From the NCBI GenBank assembly GCA_029215795.1, contig JARDYH010000007.1:72098763-72162762 (forward strand): a stretch of 64,000 nt of DNA, written 5' to 3'. Positions 12,001 to 22,596 of this stretch are shown in pieces. The position numbers and the translations under genes are program-made. Under the pieces are notes generated by a model. The model saw nothing but the letters and a program-made list of their open reading frames with translations, was not told the origin of the DNA and made no database searches. This stretch comes from Anniella stebbinsi. Lineage: Eukaryota; Chordata; Lepidosauria; Squamata; Anniellidae. Position 1 is the stretch's first letter; each line of letters begins with the position of its first letter.

Positions 12001-13400
12001 GGAGAATTGCAATAATCAAGAATGTTGCCTTGCCAAGAATGTTATACCTATTTCAGACAATACCTATAGTAACTTCGGAGTTACCATTCAAGCAATGGCA
12101 GAGAGAGATTTCTAAATTTATCTGGCAATCCAAAAAACCAAGGGTGAAATTTAAAATATTACAAGATGCTAGAGAGAGAGGAGGTTTGGGTTTGCCGGAC
12201 TTGAGGACATATTTTTCTGCATGTTGCTTGATGTGGATGAAGGAGTGGATGTTGTTAAAAAACAGAAGATTATTGGAATTAGAGGGGCATGATTTAAGAT
12301 TTGGTTGGCATGGGTATCTGTGGTATGATAAAGCTAATGTAGAATTTAAAAATCGTTATGTGAGATGAGCGATTTTGAGAATTTGGACTAAATATAAAGC
12401 CAGACTGTGTCAGAAAACGCCATTATGGATTTCCTCACAGGAGGCTCTTTATAGAAGAGAATTGGCAAGCACGACTAAATGGTTGGTGAGATTTTAGAAA
12501 TAACAGAAGATGTTAAAATGAAAAAAGGGAGGAGTTATTGAGTGAAGGAAATGCATGTCAGTGGTTCTCATATTTACAAATGATGGAAAGGTTTAAGACA
12601 GATAAAAAAACCTTGGGGTTTTGAATGTATAAAATCTGAATTTGAGAAAGTTTTATGTACAAATGATGATCATATTATTTCAAAGATATATAAACTATTG
12701 TTAAAGTATGAGACTGAAGATGAACGGAAAAAAGATTGTATGATAAAATGGGCTCAAAATTTTGGATATATAACTATAGATCAGTGGGAGAATATGTGGT
12801 TGAGAGGCTTGAAATTTACATCATGTACTAGATTGAAAGAATTTTTTTATAAAATGATGTATAGATGGTATATATCTCCGTCAAAATTGGCAAAAATGTA
12901 TAAAGGGACATTGGGAAGATGTTGGAAATGCAAAGAGCAGGAGGGAACTTTTTATTACTTATGGTGGACATGTAAAAAAGCAAAATCTTACTGTACACAA
13001 ATGCATAAGGTGATGCAAATGTATTGAAGATCAAAATACAATTACACCCAGAATACTTTTTGTTGGGGATAATAGATGAACAACTGATACAAGGATATGG
13101 AACTTTATTCTTATATATGATAATGGCAGCAAGATTGATATACGCCCAGAACTGGAAGAATGAGAAGGTACCAACAGAGGAAGAGTGGCTGGAGAAAGTG
13201 ACAGAATTGGCGGAAATGGCAAAACATATAGAGATAATAAAAGATAAAACAACAATATCCTCTTAATTGCTTCCAAACTAAGCATCTTCTGTTCCATGAA
13301 CAATGAGGAGAATGCTTGAAAAACTTGTTATTTCCCCCCTTCCTTTCCTTTTTTAAATGAATTATACTGGCTAGTCCTGGATGTGGACAGCATAGTTTTG
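9075..13400 (+). mobile_element. L1-type LINE, degenerate, interrupted by a nested L1 tail
   Basis: The plus-strand ORF2 starts at 9445 with the endonuclease N-terminus DYKYLSWNINGLNSP and VICLQETHI. It continues through 9738-9980 (LGDWNGVI), 9955-10626 (SRIDMI, SDYNSV), 10607-11059 (GKTPGPHGLPGIYYK, NYRPISLLN), 11183-12368 (RQGCALSPLLF, FADDLVFTLED, GLGLPDLRTYF) and 12698-13266. Several frameshifts and one stop (near 12366) break it, so it is inactive. 9075-9444 holds short Lys-rich frames that may be ORF1 remnants or 5' UTR. The 3' limit near 13400 is approximate. Confidence 0.8.
11045..11182 (-). mobile_element. Nested 5'-truncated L1 3' end with TSD and A-tail
   Basis: A 138-bp minus-strand insert splits the ORF2 of the surrounding L1. 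Its A-rich tail appears on the plus strand as a T-run starting at 11045. Its body matches the 3' UTR of the L1 at 29211-34767 (GTGCTCCCCTCCCCCCAGG). The direct repeat TTGTTGAAT flanks it at 11036-11044 and 11183-11191. Removing one repeat plus the insert brings the RT reading frame on either side back together. Confidence 0.9.
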
Positions 13401-14343
13401 TAGTATCAGCAACATCCAGCAAAAACTCCTTGGGACACTCAAAATAGTTTTTGCATTATAGATTCCAGTGGTTTATGGTTTTTCTGCATGATTCCAAAGA
13501 CACACAACCCACGGGTCACATGTTTGGCCATTGTGTGTCTTCATACATGAAGTACATGAACTTGCACGTGTAAATGTGTCACAATGAACATGGAAACAGA
13601 GGGATTTTCCTCATAGCACGGTCTGCCCATAGTAGATCATGCACTATCCTCCAATCAAGTGGGCAAATAAATCTCATGAGGAAAATCAGCTGAAGAGAAA
13701 AGCATGCAAGTTTTATTTTATCACAAATGCTGTACAAAACACAAGAATGTTTAGTTAGCATGCATGGACTGGGACACGACTTCTAAAACTAATCATAGCG
13801 AAGGAGAATGACAGATGTGGGAATTATTGTAAACCTAAAAAGAAGCCACACTTGTTCGAGCAGGAGTGGGCAACATGCAATTGGTGGATCATTTGGGGAC
13901 TCCATAACAAGCTAATTTTGATCCTCTGAGAACTCCGTAGCTGCTCTAGATACCATGTTGTGTTTTTTTGGGGGGGTATCCCAAGCCCTGTTCTCCACCT
14001 GTAGTGGGGAGTGCAGCCCGAAGGAAGGCATGGAGCATGAACATGTCACCTGGACCTAGCAAGGTTATCTATTATGCCTTAGGCCCTGTGAAGGCAGAAT
14101 TTGAATAAACCAAAGTATAGCCGTGATCAAGATTGAGGCTGAATTGTCTACGTGAACATTTTGGGACCAGTACCTGTTGGTGATAGTTCGTTTCTTTTCC
14201 TCCTTTGAGTCTCTTCCGATAACCTGGCAGGTGCACTGCTCTCCCATTGATTAGATAAATCACTGCTCACAACAAGGTTTTACTTTAGGGAGTATTTTAC
14301 TCATTTAGGTAAGCATTTAAAGAAAACTGAAACAACTTATTTC
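13401..14343. other. No gene recognised
   Basis: Apparently unique or old repeat-derived DNA. Short open frames at 13579-13761 and 14065-14263 have no recognisable motif. The host sequence reaches the TSD of the Ty1/copia element at 14344. Confidence 0.4.
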
Positions 14344-14348
14344 GTACC

Positions 14349-14749
14349 TGTTCACAGTCTCTTATCCGAACCTTTCACGTGGTCCTTTTCTTTCATTTGG
14401 CAGCCGATAACAAAAATGGAAAAACAAAATACAAGCATTCCTTTGCATTCCTCAGCCCTTTCCTCAACACAGTCTCCCTTGCCCTTGCCCTTGCCCTTGC
14501 CCTTGCCCTTGCCCTTGCCCTTGCCCTTGCCCTTGCCCTTGCCCTTGCCCTTGCCCTTGCCCTTGCCCTTGCCTTCTTACCCAGAACTCTTTGCTTTTTC
14601 CCTTTTTCATGCAGTTAACAGAGTTGATTCAGGTGTTTCTTATGCCTTAATCTGGAACACCTGCTTTCAATTTCTACTTTCATTCTCTCCTTATCTTCCT
14701 AGTTTAAAAAATAATACATACTTAATTACATTTCTTTCAATTACTAACA
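14349..14749 (-). repeat. 3' LTR of the copia element
   Basis: 401 bp, from TGTTCACAG to TTACTAACA on the plus strand. From ATAACAAAAATGG onward it matches the truncated right LTR at 17056-17306 apart from a few substitutions and an internal hexanucleotide expansion. Confidence 0.85.
14475..14572. repeat. (TTGCCC)n hexanucleotide repeat, about 16 copies
   Basis: Pure hexanucleotide array inside the left LTR. The right LTR has only CTGCCTTGCCTGTCCC at the same place. All reading frames through it are Leu-Ala, Leu-Pro or Cys-Pro-type repeats, so the open frames at 14379-14618 and 14416-15006 are artefacts. Confidence 0.95.
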
Positions 14750-14889
14750 AACCCCTCATTATTTTTTATTTATTTAGTCATTTTGATTTATACATATATT
14801 TTCTGATCATTTTCCTTCTTTTTCAACCATTCCTATTTGTCTTACTAATCTTTCATGTTTTCAAGAGTCAAAGGTTTTGTAAGAAGATC

Positions 14890-15564
14890 TGCAATCATCC
14901 AATTTGTTTCACAGTAATTCAATGTTATCCAACCTTTTTTCATACAGTGTTTTACATGGTGGTATTTGATATCAATGTGCTTTGTTCTGTTAGTACATTT
15001 ATCTGAATTTGCCAGTTTAATACATGCTTGGTTATCTTCCTAAACTATAACAGGTTTATTCATTTCTATATGTAGATCAGATAACAGTTGCCTAAACCAT
15101 ACAATTTCGTTGCACGCTGTTGATAAACTTATATATTCTGCTTCAGTACTAGATGTTGCAACTATTCCTTGTTTTCTACTATACCATTCAATTAATTAAT
15201 CTTGATACATTATCATCATTCCTGAAGTGGATTTTCTATCTGATTCATCAGCTGCATGATCTGCATCAACATAACATTTTAGATCATTTGTTCCTGTGGT
15301 TGTTAGTTTCAAACATTTGTCACATAATCCGTTAAGATATCGAAGTACTCTCTTAACACGACTCCAATCTTTCACAGTAGGGTTCTCTGCTTTTCTACTT
15401 AGAATGTTGACTGCATTATTAATATCAGGTCTTGTTAATTTGGTAATATATAACAAACTACCAATAACACTCCTATATTCTTCCACATGATCAAAATTTG
15501 AACTTTCATTCCTTTTTTGAAAATCTACTGTCATTGGAATCGTGACATATTTACTATCTAACAT
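14890..15564 (-). pseudogene. Copia RNase H domain
   Basis: Translation on the minus strand gives YRSVIGSLLYITKLTRPDIN, then WSRVKRVLRYLNG, CYVDADHAADESDRKSTSG and, across a stop near 15198, STEAEYISLSTAC and HIDIKYHHVK. These are the standard copia RNase H blocks, with the DAD and E-S acidic residues. In-frame stops at about 15198 and 15040 make it inactive. Confidence 0.85.
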
Positions 15565-15599
15565 TCCAAATTCTTGCAGCAGTTGTTCTATTTTGTTTT

Positions 15600-16165
15600 T
15601 CTGATGAAGGAGAAAATTACCTTATACTTGGGCTGATACCTATGGATTTTAATGTTTGGTCTATCTTTGTATTCTAACATCTGGCACTTTGTTTTAATCC
15701 ATAGATTGATTTGTTTAACTTGCACACCTTGTTTGGATTTCATTGAAAATCTTGAGGTTGTTCCATGGACGTTTCTTCTAGATCTCCATAAAGGAAAGCA
15801 GTTTTTACATCGCAATGGAATACTTGTAAATCTTTTGTTGCAGCTAATTTTAGTAGTAATCTTATTGTTTCATGCCTTACCCCTGGGGCAAATACTGCAT
15901 CAAAATCTTTTCCAAATTTTTGATTGTAACCTTTTGCTACTAATCGTGCCTTATACTTTTCAATTTGACCTGTTGCATTCCTTTTTATTTTATAAATCCA
16001 TTTACATCCTATTGTTTTACTATTTGGAGGCAAATGAGTTAATGTCCAGGTGGCATTTTTCTCCATGGCATCAATTTCATCTTGCATAGCATTTTGCCAT
16101 TTTGTAGCAATTTCAGGAGGTAATTTTTCTACGTCTGTATAGCTTTCAGGTCTAGTTTTGTACAT
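15600..16165 (-). pseudogene. Copia reverse transcriptase, catalytic part deleted
   Basis: The N-terminal RT blocks are clear: WQNAMQDEIDAMEKNATW, GCKWIYKIKRNATGQIEKYK, ARLVAKGYNQKFGKDF and VKTAFLYGDLEE. After the Tyr-Gly-Leu-Lys-Gln block (about 15700) the sequence jumps to a late connection-domain segment, so the palm with the YVDD motif is missing. The upstream frame 16129-16617 is the integrase-RT linker (WVHIP..., RRSERTNFGKPPESF). Confidence 0.85.
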
Positions 16166-17055
16166 AATGCTTTTATTTCACTTATTTGAAAACTTTCAGG
16201 AGGTTTACCAAAATTAGTCCTTTCTGATCTTCTAAGAGGTATTGGGGATGGAATTGTTTGTGAACTTATTGGAATTTCTTTCCCCTCCTCGTTGTGCATT
16301 TTCTGTAATAAATTTTCTTCTTGTTTAACTTCTAATGGTTGCTCAAATCCTGGTTCAAGAGAATCAGGTTCTCTGGTTACCTCATGATCATTAACTAATT
16401 TTGAGCTTCTTTTACTCGATTCTAAATGTACTTCAGTAAATTTTCCTACCGTTTCCCAATTTTGTTCATATGTTTTCATGCTTCTACTTATTGTTATTTT
16501 CTTCTCTTGTGGTAGCCACACTCTATAATTTGAATTTTCAAACCCAATTAGTATACCTTTTTTGCTCTCGCACTTGTTTTTCTCTTTCTTTGTGCCTTTG
16601 GAATATGTACCCAACATTCTGATTCAAATGCTCGTATGTGACTTATACGCTCCCAGACTATGGAATGGTCTGTCGGAGGAGGTTAGACAAATTGACAGTC
16701 TTCATGAATTTAAGAGAGTCATGAAGACTGTCCTCTTCCGACAGGCCTATCCAGATGAATTTTAAGATGTTTTCAATGTTGTATTTTTTCTCTTGTTTTT
16801 TTTTAATTTTTTTTTAACTGTTGTGATTTTTATGTTTTATATTGTTGTTGTTCCCCGCCTCGATCCGGAGGGAGAGGCGGGCTACAAATAATAATAATAA
16901 TAATAATAATAATAATTACTATTATTATTATTCTAGGCTTAGCTCTATGGAATTTTTCAAATGGTGTTGTATCTATTGCACCAGAATAAAGTCTATTTTG
17001 AATATAATTAGCATAAGTTATACATTGTCCCCAAAACTTTATGGGAAGGGAGGAA
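16129..17055 (-). pseudogene. Copia integrase C-terminal region, split by a LINE tail
   Basis: The minus-strand segment 16930-17055 reads CYSSLPIKFWGQ, YIQNRLYSGAIDTTPFEKFH, the C-terminal integrase block. After the insert it resumes at 16617-16640 with HIRAFESECWVHIPKA. The catalytic DD35E core lies in the deleted part. Confidence 0.8.
16640..16930 (+). mobile_element. LINE 3' end inserted in the copia element
   Basis: Plus-strand C-terminal LINE peptide RLWNGLSEEVRQIDSLHEF ... RQAYPDEF, then a stop, then a 3' end CCCCGCCTCGATCCGGAGGG leading into an (AAT)n tail at 16888-16935. The same 3' end appears inverted near 62140-62205. It splits the integrase frame, so it is younger than the copia insertion. 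Confidence 0.75.
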
Positions 17056-17311
17056 TAACAAAAATGGAAAAACAAAATAGAAGCATTCCTTTGCATTCCT
17101 CAGCCCAATCTGCCTTGCCTGTCCCTTTCCTTCTTACCCAGAACTCTTTGCTTTTTCCCTTTTTTATGCAATTAACAGAGTTGATTCAGGTGTTTCTTAT
17201 GCCTTAATTTGGAACACCTGCTTTCAATTTCTACTTTCATTCTCTCCTTATCTTCCTAGTTAAAAAAATAATACATACTTAATTACATTCCTTTCAATTA
17301 CTAACAGTACC

Positions 17312-18359
17312 TCATTTCTCTGTGTGTACATGATACTGCAAAGCTGATGTGTCATTGCTTTTTGTAAGGCTGACAGGTAACTGCTGTTGCTGAGATATTT
17401 CTGCTGCTGAGATATTTCAGAGATGATTCTGCAAGTCCTAGTTTCTATGAAATTTTACAACATTTCAGACCACTGGACACCTGGAAAAACAGGTTTGGCA
17501 GGCATGTGCTGAGTTGCCTTTATGAAGTTAAAATTGTATGGAAAGCCAGGTTTGTGTGAAGCACTTCAGGGGGGCAGCATTTCTTTTCTCTCAAGAAAGG
17601 TGTGCTTAAACTTGAAAGTGCCTCCTGAATATATTGGGCCATCCAGGATGGAGTGAGAGACCCCAGACTCTTTTCTGCACCACAGACTGAGCAGGTGGGT
17701 AAAGCCGCCTACGAAGGATGGGACCCTTGCTTTGCTAAAAGCTGTGGCCAGACAAGCGGCCGAGGGTAAGGATGAGGAAAGGCAGAGGTAGAGGAGCTGG
17801 CATGCCAAGAGGACAGAATTCAGAGACTCAAGCCTTTCTGGAGAAAAAGAAGGAATAGAACATCACAGCCGTGGAGATGTGGGAGGGGGAGAGGGCAAGT
17901 GTTCTTCAGAGAGAACTGTGGGTTGGAAAGGGAGTTGAATATATTTGATTCATGTTTGGGCTAATTGTTTTCTTCATGCTCTTATTCACTAACCTTTTAA
18001 GATAAAGTCAATTCTGTCAAATATTGATTTGGTTTTATATTTATTAGCAACCTGCCCCTCCTCATCCTAGTTATAGAAACCTGAAACACTGCACATCCTC
18101 ACATCTGTTTTAGATGCCATTTCATCATTCTGCTCGTTGGTCCTCCTCCACCTCCACAGGGGATTTCAGGGTTCTAGGGAGGTTGGTGAACTGAACCAAG
18201 CATGCTGGATGCCAGATATGGAGCTATCCAAGGTGCTGAATCTATATTGGGGTTAGGGTTCACAACCTTAGATAGCTCCTTTAGAGTTCTGGCTTGTTCT
18301 GACTGAAACCCAGAATGGATTCAAAGTATCAACGAAAGTGGAGCCTGTGGTCTTCATTG
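17312..18359. other. No gene recognised
   Basis: No exon of the LU array and no LINE motif seen. The minus-strand open frame 17566-17808 has no recognisable motif. Confidence 0.4.
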
Positions 18360-18367
18360 CTGAGAAC

Positions 18368-20772
18368 TAGGGATGTGCACGGCCAAAACTATCGTATCAT
18401 ATCATTATCGGAACTTCAGACCAAAAGAATTATCGTCTCTGATTATATCATAGGTGACCTGTATCGTATCGTATTTCCGGTAATTATTGGACATCCGATA
18501 TGATATCGTTTCTACATTTTGCCCTAGAGAGAGTTGCTTTTGAGTCAGAAAGGCCTAAAACTTCTTAATTTTCCAAGTGACAGGTTTGAAACTTGGTCAC
18601 AGTGCAGTCTGAGTGCTGCTAGTCTTGTGTGCCAAATTTTAGAACAATCGGTGCAAGTGTTACTTGGAAGTAAGCTTTCAAATACACTGTTTCAGGCAGC
18701 TGAAATGTGGTCCTTTTTCAAGAGACGTCGTCCAGTACTCATGGGCATCTCACAGATGGCCTTGAAGGGACTCATCTGTGCCCAATTTCAGACGCACAGC
18801 TGCAGGCGTTACTCAGAAGTAAGCTCTCAACAACATGCACTGTTTCCGATAATGCACTCCATGCTGCTGATGCTGAGACTTATAGGTATATTTTTATGAA
18901 TACAATGAACTTTCAAAACCTGTGGATAAACCTAGGCAGTGCCTTCCATATGCAGTCATAAAAGTAAAATGTGTTACGATGGTGAACTGCTGCTGCCTCG
19001 TCTCATTGATTAGGCCATGCATGTCTACAAATTAAAAGGATTGGGGGGGTAGGGGAATAGCACAGATATTACATTTATTTTAGAGCCAGCCTTAGCAGGC
19101 AGGGCCTCATTGGGCCAGGAGATACCCCGAAAGTGCAGAAACCTGCAGGATCCCACTAAAACTAAAAGCATATCTGCTTATTATTACTATCCATGCTTAT
19201 GTGTGCGTGGCACAGTGAGAGTGGATGCATTCCGGTGCAGTAGAACTTCTGCCTTGACTCTAGATTAGGCCACGCATGTCTAAGTACAAATGAAATAATA
19301 ACAGGATTGGAGGGTAGGGGAATAGCACGGGCGTTACAGTTATTTATTTATTTATTTTAGAGCCAGTTTTAGCAGGCAGGGCCTCATTGGGCCAGGAGAT
19401 CTCCCAAGTAGCACCTGGAGGATCCCATCAAAACAACCCTCATGCACCGCCTTGACCTTATCGTGCTTGAAAAATGACCCAGTCTTCCCGACATCCCCTT
19501 GCAGGAAGGTGGGCAGTTCTTCATGCCAGAGCTGCACACATTGGCTGGAGCAGAGGCAAAGAAAAGTCACATTCTGGGTAGGCACTTTGGCAAATAAATA
19601 AAAAGTCACATTCAGGGTAGAGGTAGGCACTCTGGCAATAAATAAAAAGTCACGTTCAGGGTAGAGGTAGGTACTTTAGCATTCCCTCACTAATGGACTC
19701 CACGAGGAGCAGACCCAGGGACAAAATGATGAAAAATAATAATATAGGAATCTCTCCAGGCTCACTAAAGCAATCCCTCCAGACTGGAAACATTGGATGG
19801 AGCAGTGTCTTTTAAAAAGAAATACAATGTGTGAGAGGGATGCGTTTGCTTTGCAGCCCTCACTAAAGAAGTCCTCCAGACTGGAATCATTGGCTGGAGC
19901 AGTGTCTTTATTGAAGAAATACGATGTGTGAGAGGGAGAGACAGCCACCCCAGAACTGCCCTCAGCAGCAACAGCATCTCTCCTAGACCCAGAGCGACCT
20001 CGCCCAAGGTGCGCCTTAGAGTCGCATTTCATACTGCTACAAAGTGATTGAAAATGAAATTATTTATATTACTAACAATCCTTTGCAAACAGTTTGTGTG
20101 CTGCTTTGACCACAGATTGTGTAGTGTTATCCTGTGTAGCAGGCTACAGGACACACCAGCACACTCACAGTCAATCAAGCAAACAGACACACCCAGAGAG
20201 AGAGAGAAGGAGAGAAATATAATTTTAAAATATATTTAAAAATATATACACAGTACCCCATTCATGCTAACCTAACCCTTCAATCAAACCAACCAGAAAT
20301 GTATAAAAATTAGAACTCAAACACTCAAGCAATGAACAGCCACACGAACCTGAGACACAAAGATGCAAGACTACACTGAATCTCCAACAATTCGCCACCA
20401 AGTAACTATAAGACCCAGGAGCCAGGACAGAGCTCCAACAAAATCCACCCTTCTCCCCTCAAGGCCTAACTCCCAACAGAGCTGGAACACCAAGTGTGGG
20501 GGTTTATGCGGGGATATCCTTAGCTCTCCTCCAACATTGTGATTGGAGCCTGCTGGAATCCTTCCTGCATGATTGGTCACTGTCTCAGCAAGCACACCCC
20601 ACCTTCTAGGTCTGCCCATGTGGCGGCAAAAGAGAAAGAGCCTTCCGATAAAACGATAATATACGATAATTATCGTATGATTTTTTATCGTATCGTTATC
20701 CTTAACCGCGTGCACAATAAAGAGCATATCGTATCGTTATCGTACATTTTAACGATACGCTACGCATCCATA
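18368..20772. mobile_element. hAT-like non-autonomous foldback element (CGATA arms)
   Basis: The 8-bp direct repeat CTGAGAAC flanks it exactly (18360-18367, 20773-20780), the hAT signature. The left end TAGGGATGTGCA and the right end (inverted, TATGGATGCGTAG) are imperfect terminal repeats. Both ends carry ATCGTATCGT/ACGATACGAT reiterations. The interior has modules such as GGTTTGAAACTTGGTCACAG shared with 49694-50398, 51908-54299 and 55146-55447. No transposase is seen. Confidence 0.8.
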
Positions 20773-20780
20773 CTGAGAAC

Positions 20781-21499
20781 CACTAATCAGCTTGGGGCCA
20801 GGATATCTGAGCACCTACCTTTTCCTGCATGAACCTGCCCAGAGTATATGTTCTTCAACCCTTAAGGCCTCATCATTGTGCTGTTATCAACCCAGTTTGC
20901 TACCCAAGTACCCTTAACAAGATTCATCTGCCAATCCAACACCCTCTCCAAATACACAGTTCTGGGGCCACCGAGCAGGGCTTCTGGATGCAGGCAGAGT
21001 TGGCAGTCACAGTTCCAGGGGTCTTGGTTCAGAAGGGAGTCCAGACACACAGAGTTCTGGATGGACCAGACACAGGTGTGTGTGCATTGTTCCCAGCATC
21101 TTCCATGTGCTGCTCCGAGCCTTTTAACTTCTGACACCAGGTACTGGCAATTAGTCCCATAGCTTAAAAGCTATGGCCTGCTGGCATGATCCCTCACTCT
21201 CATGAGCCTGTGCTCAGCTGGGGTTGGAGGAGCCTCATGATCCCCTACATCATTGTCTGACTCTGTTAAAGGGGCTTCAGCCGGGTCTTGCTTGCCTTCT
21301 GAAATTAAGGGGGCCTGTTCAACTTGGCAGCTAGTCCCTTCCCCAGGATCTGTTGGAGCTTGCTCTTCCCCGTCATCCTCTGATGAGGAGGACTCTTGGG
21401 GGAGGCATGACAGACATGGCCCAAAACCCTGGGTAGGTGCTTGGAACATACTGGCAACAGCAGGCTGCAGGTTGAACTGGATGTGTTCCAAAAACATGG
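20781..21499. other. No firm feature; retroelement-like debris
   Basis: 20775-20835 reads on the plus strand like a LINE C-terminus (LGARISEHLPFPA). A minus-strand frame at 21171-21539 is acidic (SSSEDDGEEQAPTDPGEG) and could be a decayed gag segment. Neither is secure. Confidence 0.3.
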
Positions 21500-21547
21500 G
21501 CAGGTGCTTGGAACATTCTGTAATTTCAGAATGTTCCAAGCACCTGC
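21500..21547. repeat. Perfect 21-bp hairpin with 6-nt loop
   Basis: GCAGGTGCTTGGAACATTCTG is followed by TAATTT and then its exact reverse complement. The GGTGCTTGGAACAT word also occurs just upstream at about 21437. Confidence 0.95.
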
Positions 21548-21779
21548 AGGTTGAACAAGCATTTCATTAAAATGAAATTACAAGCTTGTGGATGAAATGC
21601 TTTCTGGAAGTCCATACCTGTTTGTTTCATTTGCACCAGATTGCGGGGAAGATCATTCTACACTTTCTGTTGTCTGATGCCTTGAACGATGCTTGACCCT
21701 GGCTACGTATTCCAGAATTCCACCAAGGTGATCATCCTACCCTCTGAATGCATGCTCTAAGCCAGGTGTAGACATCCCG

Positions 21780-21895
21780 GTAGCCTCCAGATGTCATGGA
21801 CCACCACTCCTATCATCCTCAGCCAGCCTGGCCTATGGTCAAGGATCATGGGAGTTGCAGTCCAAAACATCTGGAGGGTGTCAGGTGGCTTACCC
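21780..21895. mobile_element. Palindromic MITE, copy B equivalent of 2655-2775
   Basis: Inverted CCTCCAGATGT ends, with the same interior as the copy downstream of A. It is shared by inheritance of the duplicated block. Confidence 0.7.
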
Positions 21896-22167
21896 CTACT
21901 GAGGGCTCACTCTTTTGAATCAGCACTGTACTTCTGCTCCAAGTGACTTCACGAATCAGGGGCCGCAGACCCTATTTTCTGGAACGTGTCTCTTTTGCCT
22001 TTGGGGGAGAAATAAATCGACAGAGTTGAATGGGATTTACTCCAGATGACAGCTACGATCATTTAGGTTTGGATGGAATGTGGTGAGAGAACATCTGTTT
22101 CTATCCAATCTGGTTCCTCTCCCAATACGCATTAAAATACTCAATGGAAAAATATACCAACACAAAT

Positions 22168-22190
22168 TTTATTTGCTATACCAATTTATT
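22168..22190 (-). terminator. Polyadenylation signals of copy B
   Basis: AATAAA on the minus strand at 22168-22173 and again at 22185-22190, about 215-240 nt past the stop at 22406. Both are conserved downstream of copy A. Confidence 0.6.
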
Positions 22191-22405
22191 TTTATCAGAA
22201 TTGCATGAAAATGAACATATCAACCATGAGAGCCCCAAAAGCCCATATATAAATTCTCCTTTATCTCACCCTCCCCTAGCTTCTAAGAGAAAACATCAAA
22301 TCATTGCTCCCAGATCCTCATTGCTCTCACTATGAGGTCCCCAAATTCCTCCCCACTTTTAAAAATTATGGGATACATAGGGAAGTGGGCTTTGCTCTCT
22401 TCTGT

Positions 22406-22596
22406 TTACCCTTCAAGGCCAGTTTGGTTGGAGGATGCTTGGGCATTTACACATTTCATATCAATGATCTTGAATTTTATCATGCCAACATCTAATTCTT
22501 TTAAAGTTTTGGTACATACATCTTCTGTTGCACAGCCTTGAAAAGCCATGTTCCGGTATATGCCAACTAGAAAAGAAGGACAATATGTAGATGAGT
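22406..22596 (-). CDS. Copy B exon 5 (LU2 second half, stop)
   Basis: Starts after ATAAAAG (AG at 22597-22598) and ends TAA at 22406. Reads SSTYCPSFLVGIYRNMAFQG, CATEDVC and KFKIIDMKC. Tail QASSNQTGLEG contains an NQT sequon. The nearest upstream AG (CTTCCAG) would shift the frame. Confidence 0.85.

Larger units (their letters stand above)
14349..17306 (-). mobile_element. Ty1/copia LTR retrotransposon, internally deleted
   Basis: The element is bounded by TG...CA ends and a 5-bp duplication GTACC (14344-14348 and 17307-17311). Coding is on the minus strand in the copia order integrase, RT, RNase H. The left (3') LTR is 14349-14749 and is preceded on the minus strand by a polypurine tract (ATGAGGGGTT). 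The right (5') LTR retains only about 17056-17306 and runs directly into the middle of integrase, so gag, protease and the integrase N-terminus are deleted. A LINE tail is inserted at about 16640-16930. Confidence 0.85.

Noticed and set aside
14379..15006. Long plus-strand frames with Leu-Ala or Leu-Pro repeats
   Set aside because: Produced by the TTGCCC hexanucleotide in an LTR, and antisense to copia RNase H.
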